From positions 496,738 through 560,737 of the forward strand of contig ML133388.1 in NCBI GenBank assembly GCA_003864495.1: a DNA stretch of 64,000 bases, read 5' to 3'. Below are positions 24,163 to 39,400 of this stretch, piece after piece. Position 1 is the first letter of the stretch. Each line of letters starts with the position of its first letter. Source of the DNA: Nemopilema nomurai (taxonomy: Eukaryota; Cnidaria; Scyphozoa; Rhizostomeae; Rhizostomatidae). The translations under genes were made by a program, and so were the position numbers. The notes beneath the pieces were generated by a model. The model was given only the letters and a program-made list of their open reading frames with translations. It was not told the origin of the DNA and made no database searches.

Positions 24163-27100
24163 TACCGAAAAATGAAAAACTGCAATTCTATAAATCACAA
24201 TAAGTCTTTGCTGAAGCAACGATCAGAAATGTTTACAAACACGGCAGAACGTTGGGCTAAAATGCGTGTATTTTAAATTCATTTGCTGTTTATTATGGCT
24301 AGAAGGCAATGGTTTATAATACAGATTCATGACGACGTAAACAAGATTCATCATCATCGAGGAAACGTCCCTCGCACAGCTTAGGAAGACATGGGAACAC
24401 TGATTGAATCAGAAAAAAGCGTGACCAATGTTATCATTCAGTTAATGGATAGACTTGAAATCTGGTTCAGAAAAGCAAGTGCGATATCAAAGACAAGCAT
24501 CGTGTTAAACATTTGCAGATCTATGATGAAACAGAAAAAGAAATCAAGTGCCTGTGGCAATAAACCTTGCAACCACAACAACATATCATTCATATGAAAA
24601 TTAAAGCAGAATGCACAGAGTCCTTGTACCCAATTCACATGTCTCCGCAGTATTTTCTAGAGACTGAAAACGAAGCCGACATGATCAGGTTAATGAGACG
24701 ACATTACTTAAAGAGGAATACCAAAAGCGATCTGAGTAGCAAATGTTCTTCAAGGCTGTATAAACACTGAATAATAGAATGTTTGTTTGATCTTCAAATG
24801 TTGTCATAGGAAATGTTTATTTCTGTACTAAACTATACCTGTTCTGAAAAATTATCCAGCGCATCTAGAACTTACTTGATTAAAGGCATTACATTATGAC
24901 AATCAATTATGAACGAATTTCAGTCGTCATCAAAGCCACATCTAAAGCAAAAACACGATTATCTTATTTCACATGTCCGGCCATTTCCAAAACAACAAAA
25001 CCCGTACAATTATTCTTTCCAAAATTTTCATCAACTTGATTAAACTCGGAAACACAGCTTATACAAAGAAGAGATTCGATTTCGTGTTTGCTTCTTCCTC
25101 GATTTCAAACAAACAGCGGTCCTCTGATAAAGTCAATTATCATTTGGATGAGAGCAGTTACTTATAGACAAAACGTTTGGGCAGTTAATAAACAACATAG
25201 AAATTCTCACAAAAATATTTAGTGATGTAAAGGCTTCCTCGACAAAATAACAGTCTTTTTAGGGACTTGGGAGCATTGACTTCCTAATTCACTTGTATTC
25301 TTTCCGAGATTTCTCAATGGGTCGTGTTTGCTTGCTATATAGGGAAACCATGCCCCCCCCTCACTATTTTGTAGGGCAAATTATTCTTTAATGCTATGTA
25401 GCGAGCAGTAGCACAAAGTTTATAAGTAGAAAGAAAGGAAGACAAGTATTATTTCATTTATATTGTTTAGTAGGGCCCTGAGTATGATTTTATTATCAAA
25501 ATATTCAGGGGTACCTGCCTAAACCCTTTAAAAATCTCAACTTAAACTCATGTGACTGCTACATTGTCTGGTTATCTTTCGCTCCATGTCAAAAGTAAAA
25601 AATTTGCAGACAAATCTGAGCTGCAGGAGATAGACTTGAAAATAAATTCTCTTTCTACCTATCCATCTGCATTGAAACCTTTTGACACTAACAAAGGTAT
25701 CTCACAAAACATACTTTGCTGCATATCTGTTGCTATTGTTTCAGGCCAGAAGTCAAATCTACAACATAACAGCAACACTAAGTCCCGGTGCCATAGATCA
25801 AGGGGGGCAAACACCAAGTTTGCCAGCAGAGGCATCAGGGACAGAAGGGTGCAATTAATACACAGGGCAAACACAAATGAACAAAATGTCAGTTTCTGCT
25901 GTCTTATTATGCCACAGAGAATGTGGTTGCTAAACATTTCTGGTGCAGAAACGCCCATGAAAATGACTTTTTCTATTATCTTTACTCTAAGGTGGGCATA
26001 TGCGCATTAAATCTTTAATGCCTAATGCCTTTAATGTCTTTAATTAGAGACTTTTTAGCATTTCCAGTATGTGCACTGAACACTAGAGTATGCTCACAGA
26101 AAACACTTAGTACTTGATGGCCAGTAACACAAAACAATCATCAATCTCTATCAATCAATTTAAGCTTCAGCTGTTGTCTTTAGTGAAATGAGACTACTAT
26201 GGTAATGTATAAGCTAATCAGGGATTCATAAAGTCCTTCACAATAAATCCAATGTGTCCCCTTTTCAGCTAAAGGATAAAAACACAACAGTTGAGCTCCA
26301 CAATATCTCTGCTTTGCATTGATAAAAAAACTACCTGATATGTAGCACAATCAAACACCTTTGGTAAACTGTTCCACTTTTACTTGGTTCTAGTGTCATA
26401 AAGTGTTGTTTTCCAACAAAAATAAGGTGTTTTCCAAACATCATTCCTTAAAGAAGCTTGATAAATAGGTATGGTCAAAAGAAAAATAAATGAATTTTAA
26501 TAAAAACTTAGACCAAAATCAGATTAAAAATTAAATTATTGTACACCCATTTTTTCCCATGCAATATGTTACAAAGATCAATCAATGGAGCCACAATTTT
26601 CAATAATCTGAAACCTTAGCTAGACCTGTTTGTAAGGTAATATCTCATCGAAGTAATTAATCTTTTACCAAATCATCATTTTTATTGTCATTTTTCTATG
26701 AACAAATAAAAAATTGGCAAATAAAAATGATGCCAAAATGAGAGCTTTTGCATGACAGATGTTTATTTATCCATAGAAAATAAAAAGAAATTAGAAGATT
26801 AGCAATTTGAAAGATAACATCAGTATTGTGGCAGGATGGTTGTCTGGACCCTTGAGCTAATAGGGGCAATAGATGCAATATATAACCATAAAAATTGCAA
26901 ACAAAACAAGCCAATTTGTTTTGGTTTTGTGAAAAAATAAGATGTCTTCCCCACCCTTCTCCTGCCATTATTAGGCCTCTGTAATGGCAGATTAACTTCG
27001 AAGTAGTTCACTAAACAGTAGCATAAATGCTGCAATCTGCTTTCAGCTAGACAACAGGACACAGCCACAACATTTACCACAATTAATTACCATAAACCTC

Positions 27101-30100
27101 TCATAAGCCGACTATAATGGTTGTATTCGAAAGAATCCAGTGAAGTAAAACACATTCAACGCCAGCGAGGCTTTAAAATCAAAGCTTATAATCTTGTACA
27201 TACACCTGCTTATATTATCCAAAACGAAGTCTATCCAATTCAGAAACTTTCATTGATAAATCCTTATTAATGTTTAGTTGCAAAGATTTTTCTGTTGCTG
27301 TCAAATTTCAATGAAGTTAATCTGTAAAGTCAAATGTTTGAGGCGGTCTATTATGCTTGGTGCTAATAGAAAGAATCCGTGCGGTGTTTCGTGGGCAGGT
27401 CTTTATCACAAAAACAGGTCATTCAGGGCCTACACTAACCAAATATTTTACAAACCAGGTGCCACGTATTTAATTCATTCAGAAAGTACATTTCCCTCGT
27501 AAGTGTGACTAAACCAAAACGGCTGACGAAAGTTACCTTGGAACAGTTAATTCATTGTCAGTGAATAAGATCAACAAAAACTAGCTACTCGGCAAATTCG
27601 ACAAAACAGAATATGAGCTTGGATTGAATCATTCACCCACCTTCAAACTTTCCGCCAAAGAACTGAGTGGACATATCAGACACTAAATGATTCGTGCTCT
27701 CTCTGGTTAGCTATTTCTGTTTAGGTCTCATGGCACGAGTGTTTTCTTAGTTTCATGGTACAGTAGACGGAACTTTGCATCTTCAGGGGAGATAGTAACC
27801 TCGAAGGTCGCTGACTGTCAATCTGCGGCTGTATTCTGAAGTACAATTTAACTCGAAGCCAAAGAGAGACTCCTGACAGCTCTGTTTACATAAACTTAAT
27901 ACTGTTTCGAATATCTGATATAACTTAAAAAAAACTTGACATATGATTTAAAAGTTTTAACTTCTCTCTACAAATTGATTAATACATTAATTGTTTGCTG
28001 GTTGCTAATTATTTCGGTCTCCTTCATGCTGGAATCGATCTCTTCATCAGGGGCGCAAATGCAAATTCTTTTAGGGGGGTGTTCTTTAAAGGGACCGAGT
28101 TCTCACCACGACAGACCGATTTTTGCGAAATAGATATTTTCGGGGTTGCTATTGCATTCCCCTTTAAATTTGCACATCGAGCGCCTCGCGTAGCACGGAA
28201 ACAAGATAAAGCATGTACATATGGTGAAAAAGTTCATGTTGTCGGTGTCAGCTAGAACTTTTCCAAAGCGTCAAAAGCAGCAACAAATATATCAGATAAC
28301 GAGAATAAACATAGCTATAACTGACAGTAAGTTACATTCCAACAAAAGCATTAGGGACGTCCATTCAAAACTTATCAAATTCGTTCTGAAGGCATGCAAG
28401 GTTGCGCATACAGACTATCATGGACCAAAAGCATAAACCAATGTTCATTTAGTGAGTACAAGTTGGGCATCTGGCCATTAAGAACAGATTTTCTTTAAGT
28501 AACTACTTACAAAACCTCAGCTGTTGATTCTATTTTCATGATCGATGTTGATGAAAGTGTAGATTTAGTTGTAAATATAGGTAAAGCTGCAGGATGGAAA
28601 GGACACCAAAGAGGAGAAATACTAAGCACAGGGCTAGTTCGGGACCGACTTTATCGCTATCAAATTTCAACTGGGACCGGGTGGTGAAATTATTGGGGAC
28701 CCTAACGAGGACTGCTTGCTGAACATTGACTAAGAAACTGTTACTGAAAGCAATTTTGTAAAAGAGTTTCATGGCAAAATTATCGGAAATCCTCCTACTA
28801 CTACAAGTAGGCTCAATATCATGTGTTACCGTAAACAAAAATGTGTTAGCAAATTTAAATCAAGCAAAAATGGAATGTTGACATATTACTTTACGTATGA
28901 CATATTACGCTCAGTAAAGAAAGGCATCTTATTTTTTGGAGTTTTGTTAAAAACATTGATTTATTTTGGGGGCTCTAGTACTAGGTTTCTTATAAACCGG
29001 GTTCTTATAGTATAAAAACGTGTATGGTCTCTTGATCTTGGCAAATGGCATCTCCCAGCAAAAGACAGTATTAATAGAACTTCAATGCATCGATTACCAA
29101 GAATAACGTCAATTTGATGGCCCGTGAATTTTACGGTCAATCAGTCTGTTCAATTGGATTTTGCATTGATGATTTCCAAATTTATAGTTAAAGTGAATAT
29201 GATGGGTTGGACGTTGATCAAGTTTGGAATGCTAATTTCAAAAACATTTGAGTTGATCCAAAGTGGACTTTTATGTTCTCCCAAAGGGTTAGTGTGGTTT
29301 GGCCTTTTCAAAGATTCAGATTTTCCGATAAAGAAAGTTATGAATCCTGTCTGGGATCAAAATCATAGGTTTGCTAAGATAAAATTTTGCCAAAACAAGA
29401 GATGCTTAGTGAAATTAATCACTACTGCCACGAAAATAAGTTCAGCTGGCCTACGGAAGAGAGCAATGACCAGCAAATGTTGTCTACATATTTATTTTAG
29501 CACCTGAGCCACTATTTTCAGTTTGATGCTGGCCTCGAAAGATCAAGTAATAAGAATAAATTATGCTTGATGGTTCCTACTTGGTAGATCTTCCAGTTTA
29601 GATGCCTCCAGATTCCCTTGCAACGTCATAAAAACTATTGAAATTCTGACAGCAGTGTGACTCCCATATAGTCTGACCCCTTTCCCCTTCAAATTATTTA
29701 GTATTTTTCAACCAAATTCAGTGATTTGGTATATTGAATAATCCTTTGCACTTATGCATATCAGGCATGTGTCTAGCATTACATAGAAAGAAGAAGGTGG
29801 TTACCCCACCATTTCTGCAGGGGGAATAGGATTTTTAGAGCATCTTTGACAAGCATTTTACTAACACTTCACTGCACTGTCTTCAAACACGCCCAATAAA
29901 TCTTTGTTATCATTTAATGTAATCTGTCATCATCATCTCGATTATGAAAATTATCTCTGATTTAATGAGCTTATTCAGTATTGAAAATTTTAAAAGACAA
30001 CTGAGGTGAATTAAGAGGCAATGATTGGGGGGAGGTGTTAGTTTATGATCGGATTTTAGTGTCACGCCCTTCAGGTGCCTGGGAAAAGATAGAAACGCCC

Positions 30101-30480
30101 ATTTTTCATCTGACACCGCGTTCTTCGTTCTTCGATTTCACGTAGTTTATTATATTGAAAGAAAAACTACAACTGACTCGACGAGAAGATAAGTAAGGAA
30201 GAAACTGGCGTCATTTCATCACTACTGACTACCAAATAAGCTATTTACCGAATCAAAACAAAATCTTACTGACTCAAACTCTTGCCCTACACGTTAAGTA
30301 AACAACACTAGACAAAGCACCTTAGCGAAGGAAAAGTCAAAGGCCAGTGTTGTGTAATGTTTCTATTCAGTTGTTGTGGTGAAGTCGAATTTTTCTACAC
30401 TCTGATGCACGTGCCTGCATATGTATTTAGAACCATCTGACATGTGTCCTAAACGCCATATGTTGCCGCTTCATTAGCTG
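24163..30480. other. Spacer without recognisable genes
   Basis: AT-rich sequence with scattered open frames. The longest is ~150 codons at 25,552–26,010 (plus), with a comparable frame on the opposite strand. None shows a domain, splice-supported extension or family resemblance that I can name. A short poly-C run lies near 25,350. Confidence 0.5.
28978..29025. mobile_element. Possible end fragment of a family A-related element
   Basis: The stretch reading TTCTTATAAACC, GGGTTCTTATAG, then TATAAAAACGTGTA resembles the right terminus of family A (GGTTCCTTATAAAAAAGCGTGTA). No matching left end was found, so it may be a relic or a chance match. Confidence 0.35.
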
Positions 30481-30484
30481 AGGC

Positions 30485-30870
30485 TCTGATGTCATTATTG
30501 GACACTGTAGCGCTGTAATCCTGGATTTCGTGCGAACAGACATGGAACAGATGATACGATATCATAGAAACAGACTACAAGAAGGCCGTCTCGTGGAGAA
30601 TCATTTTATATCTAAAAGAATCTTTCGAGCAGAGAAGGATTCTAGTCCCAACATAAACTGCGTCAATTACTCTTCAAGACAGTGCTACGACAGCCATTGA
30701 AACACCTTTACAAGAACTGTCTGGCAAACAATTTCGCTCATGTCAAGGTTCAAGAACTTTGTGAACAAGTGCTTTATTGTACAAAGCTTTCAGAAATTTA
30801 TTCATGGCTTCATCGTGATGGTTCTGAAGACTATCTGTCCGAGGTAGAACATAACACGACAGAAGAATAA
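30485..30870 (+). other. Possible coding remnant: two overlapping open frames
   Basis: One frame (to the stop at 30,698) reads DVIIGHCSAVILDFVRTDM then EQMIRYHRNRLQEGRL. A second, shifted frame then continues to 30,870 (QLLFKTVLRQPLKHLYKN, LSEIYSWLHRDGSEDYL). The residue mix looks protein-like and the frames overlap as if one gene had been shifted. I recognise no family, and there is no splice support. It ends ~500 bp before the UBE2T start. Confidence 0.2.
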
Positions 30871-31364
30871 AGAAGATTCTTTACCACACCTGGATTCTCT
30901 TACTGGGAGTATACTCTGACGGTTTTAAAGCAACATGAAACTTCAAAATGTCACAAGACTGCCTATATCTATGAGCATGTTGTTCGAAAAACCGGTGATG
31001 CATTTGCATGAAAATTTCTCCTGAAAAGATTTCTTTGTTTGCTAATTTTGTTCACTGTAATGATTCATTCATCTTTACAAAGTAGCTAATTGAAATCTGT
31101 TCTGAACCGAACTTCATATAAACATGGACGCAAAGGAGCGTTTTCCGATTTTCTAAAGGGCGTGGCCTCAACAAATTTTCGAGACACGCCCCCAGACCCT
31201 CCACTTTTAAACCCCTTCCTTTTCTGTCAGTTTTTCTTTCAAACATTACATCGGTAGACAAGTCCGCACTTTGCAATGGACAGGCCTATACTGCGAAGGC
31301 GCATCCTCTTCATTTGGCGGGAATACCAATCTGAGATTGTCATAATAAACATCAATATCTCAAA

Positions 31365-33440
<2,076 letters not shown>

Positions 33441-33608
33441 CAATTACCAAGAGCTTTAATACCTGATGAAAATATTTAAAATTTGTAACTACATATTTCC
33501 ACAGAGTAACAACCAAGAGTGCAATTTTAATGTGGTGTCAATCAATCTTTTCTTTGGGTGCAATTTTTACCTCAAAGCACCAGCTTTTGCAAGATGGATT
33601 TTATTGAC

Positions 33609-33614
33609 AATAAA
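33609..33614 (+). promoter_or_regulatory. Polyadenylation signal AATAAA (UBE2T)
   Basis: The hexamer lies about 170 bp downstream of the UBE2T stop on the same strand, a normal 3' UTR distance. Its use is inferred. Confidence 0.45.
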
Positions 33615-33731
33615 TGGAGTAGCACTATATTATGCCTGGAAATTGTGTATCAACGCTCAGAATTAGGAATTTTCTTATTAAGAAAGGGGTCAACTTTATT
33701 GCTATGGAATCCCGAATTTGACTTGGCAGCG

Positions 33732-33749
33732 CCCCCCCCCCCCCCCCCC
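33732..33749. repeat. Poly-C tract (18 C)
   Basis: Eighteen cytosines flanked by GGCAGCG and AATCTAAATGGTTGAGAC. The flank CTAAATGGT also occurs after a CCCC run at ~58,047, hinting at a shared short repeat. Confidence 0.95.
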
Positions 33750-33764
33750 AATCTAAATGGTTGA

Positions 33765-36159
33765 GACAAATCACTGTGTTTTAAACCATACATATGTATT
33801 TTATGACCATACACAGCCAGTCAGAGAAGAAGGGTTGATACAAGAAACATTTGAAGTATAGCTCTTGAATTGCAAGAGTAACAAATAGAGTTTCCCGTTT
33901 TCAAGCCCCTCTGAGAATATCCGGTGCACTTCCTTCATCGTAATAACAATCGTAATATACATAAATATATATTATATAGCTCAACTGAAGGAGCAATGGA
34001 AACAGTTTGTCGTTAATGTAGTTGATTATGTATATCATTGATTACGCTATACAAAAATCATAAACAGCAAGAGCTTCAGGCAAGAGCCATGTGGAGCATC
34101 ACAACATCTCCCGTCTTTATTTGCCCTTTCATTTTCGTGCTCATTTTACAAATACACAAGACCCCAGTGGAAAGGGTACAGGCTGATCCTATAGCAAAAA
34201 CATTTCCAGCGAGAGCGAGGACACCGCTTTGCCATAATAACTGACTTTCGCCAACATTTTAAGTTAGCCGGACGCTTGAAAACAAGACACTTAAACATCG
34301 GACAGTGACTGAAAATGTCTTGTGTGGAACATGGTCCAGACAATCAGAGGCTCATTTGGCCAGTATATCAATATTTGGTTCGTAGGGATAGAGGAAATGC
34401 AGGTGGAGAAAGTAGTTGCCACGCGGATGCGACCGTTGGGTGGACCTCGTTACGCAAAGAAAAACATTCGATAATTCCATTATACGAGAAAAGGCGAACT
34501 CAAAGTAACGAAGCATTGATGACACAAAGTGAAATATAGGCCTGTCATGTGCAAGTCGGATTATCGAGTTTCATTTTACAGACGCATATTAAGCTTGTAG
34601 TACTACTTACATCGGTCACAATCTATCTTTCGAAGCATATTCACAAAGCATAACTGAACACGCTGGAACTAAAATACGATAATCTACGCGTGTGGTATCA
34701 AAACAGCATTACGTTGCAACGGATTTGCCCAACCCACGTACTTAAAAAGGAGAGGAACTCTGTTTACCAAATGGCATAAATAACTAAAAACGTCTTAAAA
34801 TACCTTAACTATTTGGTCTGTCGATTAATGAAAAGACCAAAAAGATTCTGAATGAAATTATACACTACATGAAAGTCTAGAGGATGGAGAGAGACCTGGT
34901 ACCCAGCAGCACGGCAGAGCAAACCAGTTGTTAACCATACGTACGAATGTCAACTAAATGGAATCAGGTGCATGACCGGAAATAGCTTCCTAGAAGCCAG
35001 GAGAGCAATGAAATGCAAGAATAAAAAGCTTGCGCCGAGCAGGATGAAATGGGAAAATGGTACTGCTCCTGATATCTCTGTACCATATTGTGTAAAGTCC
35101 CGGTATATCTCGCTAACCCACATACAAATAAACCGGATTTTTATATTCTACCATTCCGGTAACCGATTTCTAGCTATCAGACAATTCCTATTACCAGATG
35201 CACAAAAGGATCCCTCGTAATAGCATCAGAATTTGTAAATCAGCTAAATGACAAATAAAATCTATACAATTGAAACGTCACGCCTGCAAATCTATGAGAC
35301 GCCATACAATCGATAGCAGGCATTCAACATTTTCCTCAAAACGTAGTAGTGCTTAGAAAGGGTTGATTGTTACCAATCTTAGGTTGTCGACATAGGTCCT
35401 ACCAAAGCCACCACTGGGTACTGAACATTGAGCCTAGCTGATTTCTAAGTAAAAAGGCGGAACTAAAATTTAATACCAGCATCCGAGTCTTAGAACTGTA
35501 AAACCGATTGCTCCAAAAACAGTAAAAATGTAAAACGATTCGCAAGCTAAAATAACATCTTGGTGTAGTTAAATAATAAAGTAACCCTGGAAAACAGGCC
35601 CTTCTAGCACGTGGGTCAAAATTCAGGCATGACGTTGTTAAATTTGGTAGGCAAAGCACTGGCAGAACTTGCGTCATTATGCTACCAAATGGACAATTGC
35701 TTTTTTCACTACGTGTGTATGCGGTGGCAGACCGCTGCGAGGGCCATTCTAGCGGAAAACTAACAACGACCATCAGGGAATAAAAGTGTCCTAGGTTTTG
35801 AGATTGCTTTCAGTGTATTCCAGCTAGCTTGAAAACTTGGCTTTGCTTCATGGTAAATTTGATAAGAAATAAATCCGATGATGTTGACTACCTCGTAAGC
35901 GAAATTTCAGGCGTGAAGAGCACCAGCGATGTAAAATTTGTGCAACATTTGAGACCTATCAAGACTCTTGCCTACAATCTACAATATTCAGAAGTAGAAC
36001 TTGACTTCTTATTATCGGCCTTAAAAACTGATTAAGATTCAAGTAATATAACTAGGATTCATTTAAAATCATATTACCATGCTAGAATCGTCGATAATAG
36101 TATAGTATCTATTCACAAAAATACTTTTGTCAAATTGTTACTTATTTGCTACCAAATAG
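33765..36159. other. Spacer between UBE2T and the AFAP1-like gene
   Basis: The two genes are convergent. Short plus-strand frames at 34,315–34,539 and 34,972–35,220 have no recognisable motif or splice partners. I see no supported gene. Confidence 0.45.
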
Positions 36160-36165
36160 TTTATT
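36160..36165 (-). promoter_or_regulatory. Polyadenylation signal AATAAA (AFAP1-like gene)
   Basis: TTTATT on plus, AATAAA on minus, about 265 bp past the stop of the AFAP1-like gene. Its use is inferred. Confidence 0.4.
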
Positions 36166-36427
36166 GATTGCAACAGCCTACCTACCTTCAATATCCAAAA
36201 TGGCAGTGGTTCCATCTAAAGTGCTTAGAAAAATAGATGGACGATATTTAACAGCGGCTACTGAAGTTCGGCTTACAATATCATCCAAAGCAACATCCTA
36301 TTGGGTTTTTACTTTTGTCGCACCCAGATCCTGAGCCTTCTTCAGAGCAAATACAGAACACTCTGCTCTCTTTACGAAAGATGTCTGGAGTCCGGAAAAT
36401 CCCACTTCCCCAGACTAGCTGTGCATT

Positions 36428-39400
36428 TTACACGATCACGTGGGAGCTAATGACGGCAGATCTCCCACGCAAGGACCCTTTTGAACGCCTCTTTTGAAGT
36501 TCCGCATCAACTTTGAGCAACGTCTTGTCTACATCACACAACTTCTTTCGCATTGCCTCTAACTCTTTAGTTGCTGCATCGTGATGTTCCTCGGGTGTAT
36601 TGTTTTCTTGAGCCTCTTTCGCTTGCTCCACTCGAGGCTTGGATGTTTCAACGTCATTTTCAAGTTCTGCGATATTGTTAACGATGGTTAACTTCTTCTT
36701 TTCCAAGTCCTCCCTTGCCTTCGTCAGGATCTTAATGTCACCATCATCCTCAACTTTGCCTGCACCATGACCAAACACGTTATCATCACCGCGTTCGTTT
36801 GAGGGTGGGGTCATTTTCTCGAATGCTGAGATTGCTTCAGTAACGCTTCCTGGCTTCGGTAAATCGCTAACATTTTCTATCTTTCCTTGCACGCTCGGAC
36901 TATCCTCAGATATCTGCGAATCGAACTCATCTTCTTCTTCCATGATAGCCTCTCCGGAACTGCACCTGGGTCCTTTCTTGCCCTTCAAATTCCGTTCTAG
37001 CGTTCCTTCCCGCGACGACGGAGTAGAGGACTCCGAATACGGACCTGGAGTAAAAGCACTCTCCAAAAGGTCGCTCAGAGGATTCAAATAATTGCTTCCG
37101 CCAACAATTTTACTGTCAATCGCAGCCTTGATGTCATTCGACAAGTTGGAGCTGGCAGAGTCACGTGCATCCTCGTCAGCTTCAAGAGAAGCGTCGTGTT
37201 GGTCCAGCTCATTCGCCTCGTGTAGACCAGACTGCATTTCGGCCTCCGGCTCTCCATGCTGTGGGAATTTCTCTGGTGACGTCAGTCTTTCAAGAAGCAT
37301 TCCCATGGAGATCGCGACCATCCAATTATCCGCCGTTGATTCATCCACGGCTTGAAATATCAAGGATTCATTCTGACCAAAGTCCAAACGAAATCTAAAT
37401 ATGCCTTTATCAATGTCACTTTCATCTAAGATATCGACATTCGAGAGTTCGATAGTCTGAATCGCTTTCTGTGGCTTCGAGCGCTTGGCAATGCAGAATT
37501 TACCGTCTCGAATCACGCAGAACCGTTTCTTTGGCTTCGAAGGCTTATCATTGGCGGCTATTATCGTGAGAACTCCGGATATTTTATTGCCGGATTCGAT
37601 GTCTTTGGTGAAAGTGTCCACAATATTCTTGTCATCGTCGTTCAAAACAATCGTGCTTCTTTTCGAGTCTCGTTTGGATAAACCTGAGAGCGAGGATGAT
37701 GAAAGCAGTTGTCTGATGCCTTCGCCAGCAGATTTCAATTTGAGTTTGGCAGTATCACTTGCTTTCCGACTCGATCTCTTCGACACCTTTCTGAACTCTT
37801 GTTGCCACTTAACGAAATCTTCTTCGTTGTTTGCGCAAAGTATCAGTACCTCATCGTTCGACTTTAGACCCAATGCCCATTTCTCTCCCAAGTCATCGCT
37901 ATTAAGGTTCTCGAAGGTATGGTGCTGAATCGCAATTCCCCTCATTGGGACTTTGTCGTTTTTATTGTTATAAATCTCGATCCATGACTGCTTCAACGAG
38001 CACCAGCGTCGAAGCTTCGTCCGGCTCTTTATTCCATTCGATTCGCTTATCTTGACTTCATACAAAAATCCACTGTGCAGCACGTGATCAGCACTTGTTG
38101 TGAACACTTCTTCGGAAACTTTTCTGGGTATTGCATTGGTTTCATTTCTAGGAATTGACGCATTGGCTTCGTCGTTGTTCCCTGTTAAGGGCTTCCCTTG
38201 TTTGGATGCCATTGATGAAATAGACGAATTACTATTAGACCCAGGAAACCCTGCAGGTGCTCCAGCCTCCGGCCTAGCGTCTATGTCTGCGTCACTTTTC
38301 GAGTCATCCAATAAGCTCTCTCGACTGGACATCCTTCCGGGAACTGACTTTGAATCGATCATATAAAGAGCATTGGACCAGTTATCGAATTCCTCCTCCG
38401 TGGTTAAGAAAAATTTAAATGTCGCTCTGTCCTCCATCGAACTCAGAATGAAGCCAAATTTGTTTGACTCCTTGTCAATCATTTCCTCTATTGTAGCATT
38501 TCTCAAAGGCACTTTAAATATTGGCTTTAAGTCACTTCCTGGCACAGAGGCATAAAATATCTTTCCGGACACTTTACAGTGTCGGTCCACTAACTGCTCC
38601 ACACCTTCATCGTTTATTTTCACCTCCAAGACGTTTCCGCTGAACTGAATTTTCGGCACTCCATCCACACTGTCGCTTGCATTGAAGTCGTACTTCTTTT
38701 GCCGCAGTCTAGGGAGACTTTTAAACAAAGACGACATGCGGGACCCCCCTGACTGCCTACCAGAACTTGATGGCTTCGTAGGTCGCCTGCCTTCCGTCTT
38801 CATTGGAGTCTTTGAAGACTTCCTCTTATGATCGTCATCTGATACAGATCTTTCCGGGGGTTCGAAGATCAGGTCGAGTGGCTCGAATGCGATTGACCTG
38901 CGCTTGTATTGTTTTTTCAATTGATTGACACGGTTGTTTACGACCGTACCGCGTTCACCGTCCACTTGGGCGTTCAGCAACCACAACACGTCAATCAAAC
39001 GAAGCAAGTCCTTCTCGTCATTTACTGCCAAAATAACTTGAATTTCATTTACTGTCTGAATCCCAAAAATATGTCTATCATTTTTGACACTCAATTTCTT
39101 TTGGTGCAACTTGATTTTGCGAATTGGTACTTCGATGATTTTGTCCTCCAGCAATGCATCGTTTGCCAAGAAAAAGAACCCATCACGTGCTTCGCAGCAA
39201 ACGTCAGCACCGGTTTCGTCAGCATCATCAGCTAAGCGCGTGAGTTTCCCGCGAAATTGCTTCATTTCAGTTGGAGCATCTGCAGCTTCAGTCGGCTTCA
39301 GGTGGCCATTCTTAACGGTTTTCTGGCAAACATACGAAAAACATGAGCATCAAATGCAGGCAGATAATAAACACGTAATAAACGTGAAGTATACACGTAA

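Noticed and set aside
25552..26010. 152-codon plus-strand frame and its 99-codon antisense partner
   Set aside because: No domain, no splice-linked neighbours and low-complexity AT-rich surroundings; length alone is not evidence in this window.
31140..31200. GC-box/KLF-like CACGCCC motifs upstream of UBE2T
   Set aside because: Present on the sequence, but too short and common to call a promoter without transcription-start data.
37092..39235. Several plus-strand frames of 60–150 codons
   Set aside because: They are antisense to the 2.9-kb last exon of the AFAP1-like gene, whose minus frame gives four PH domains.
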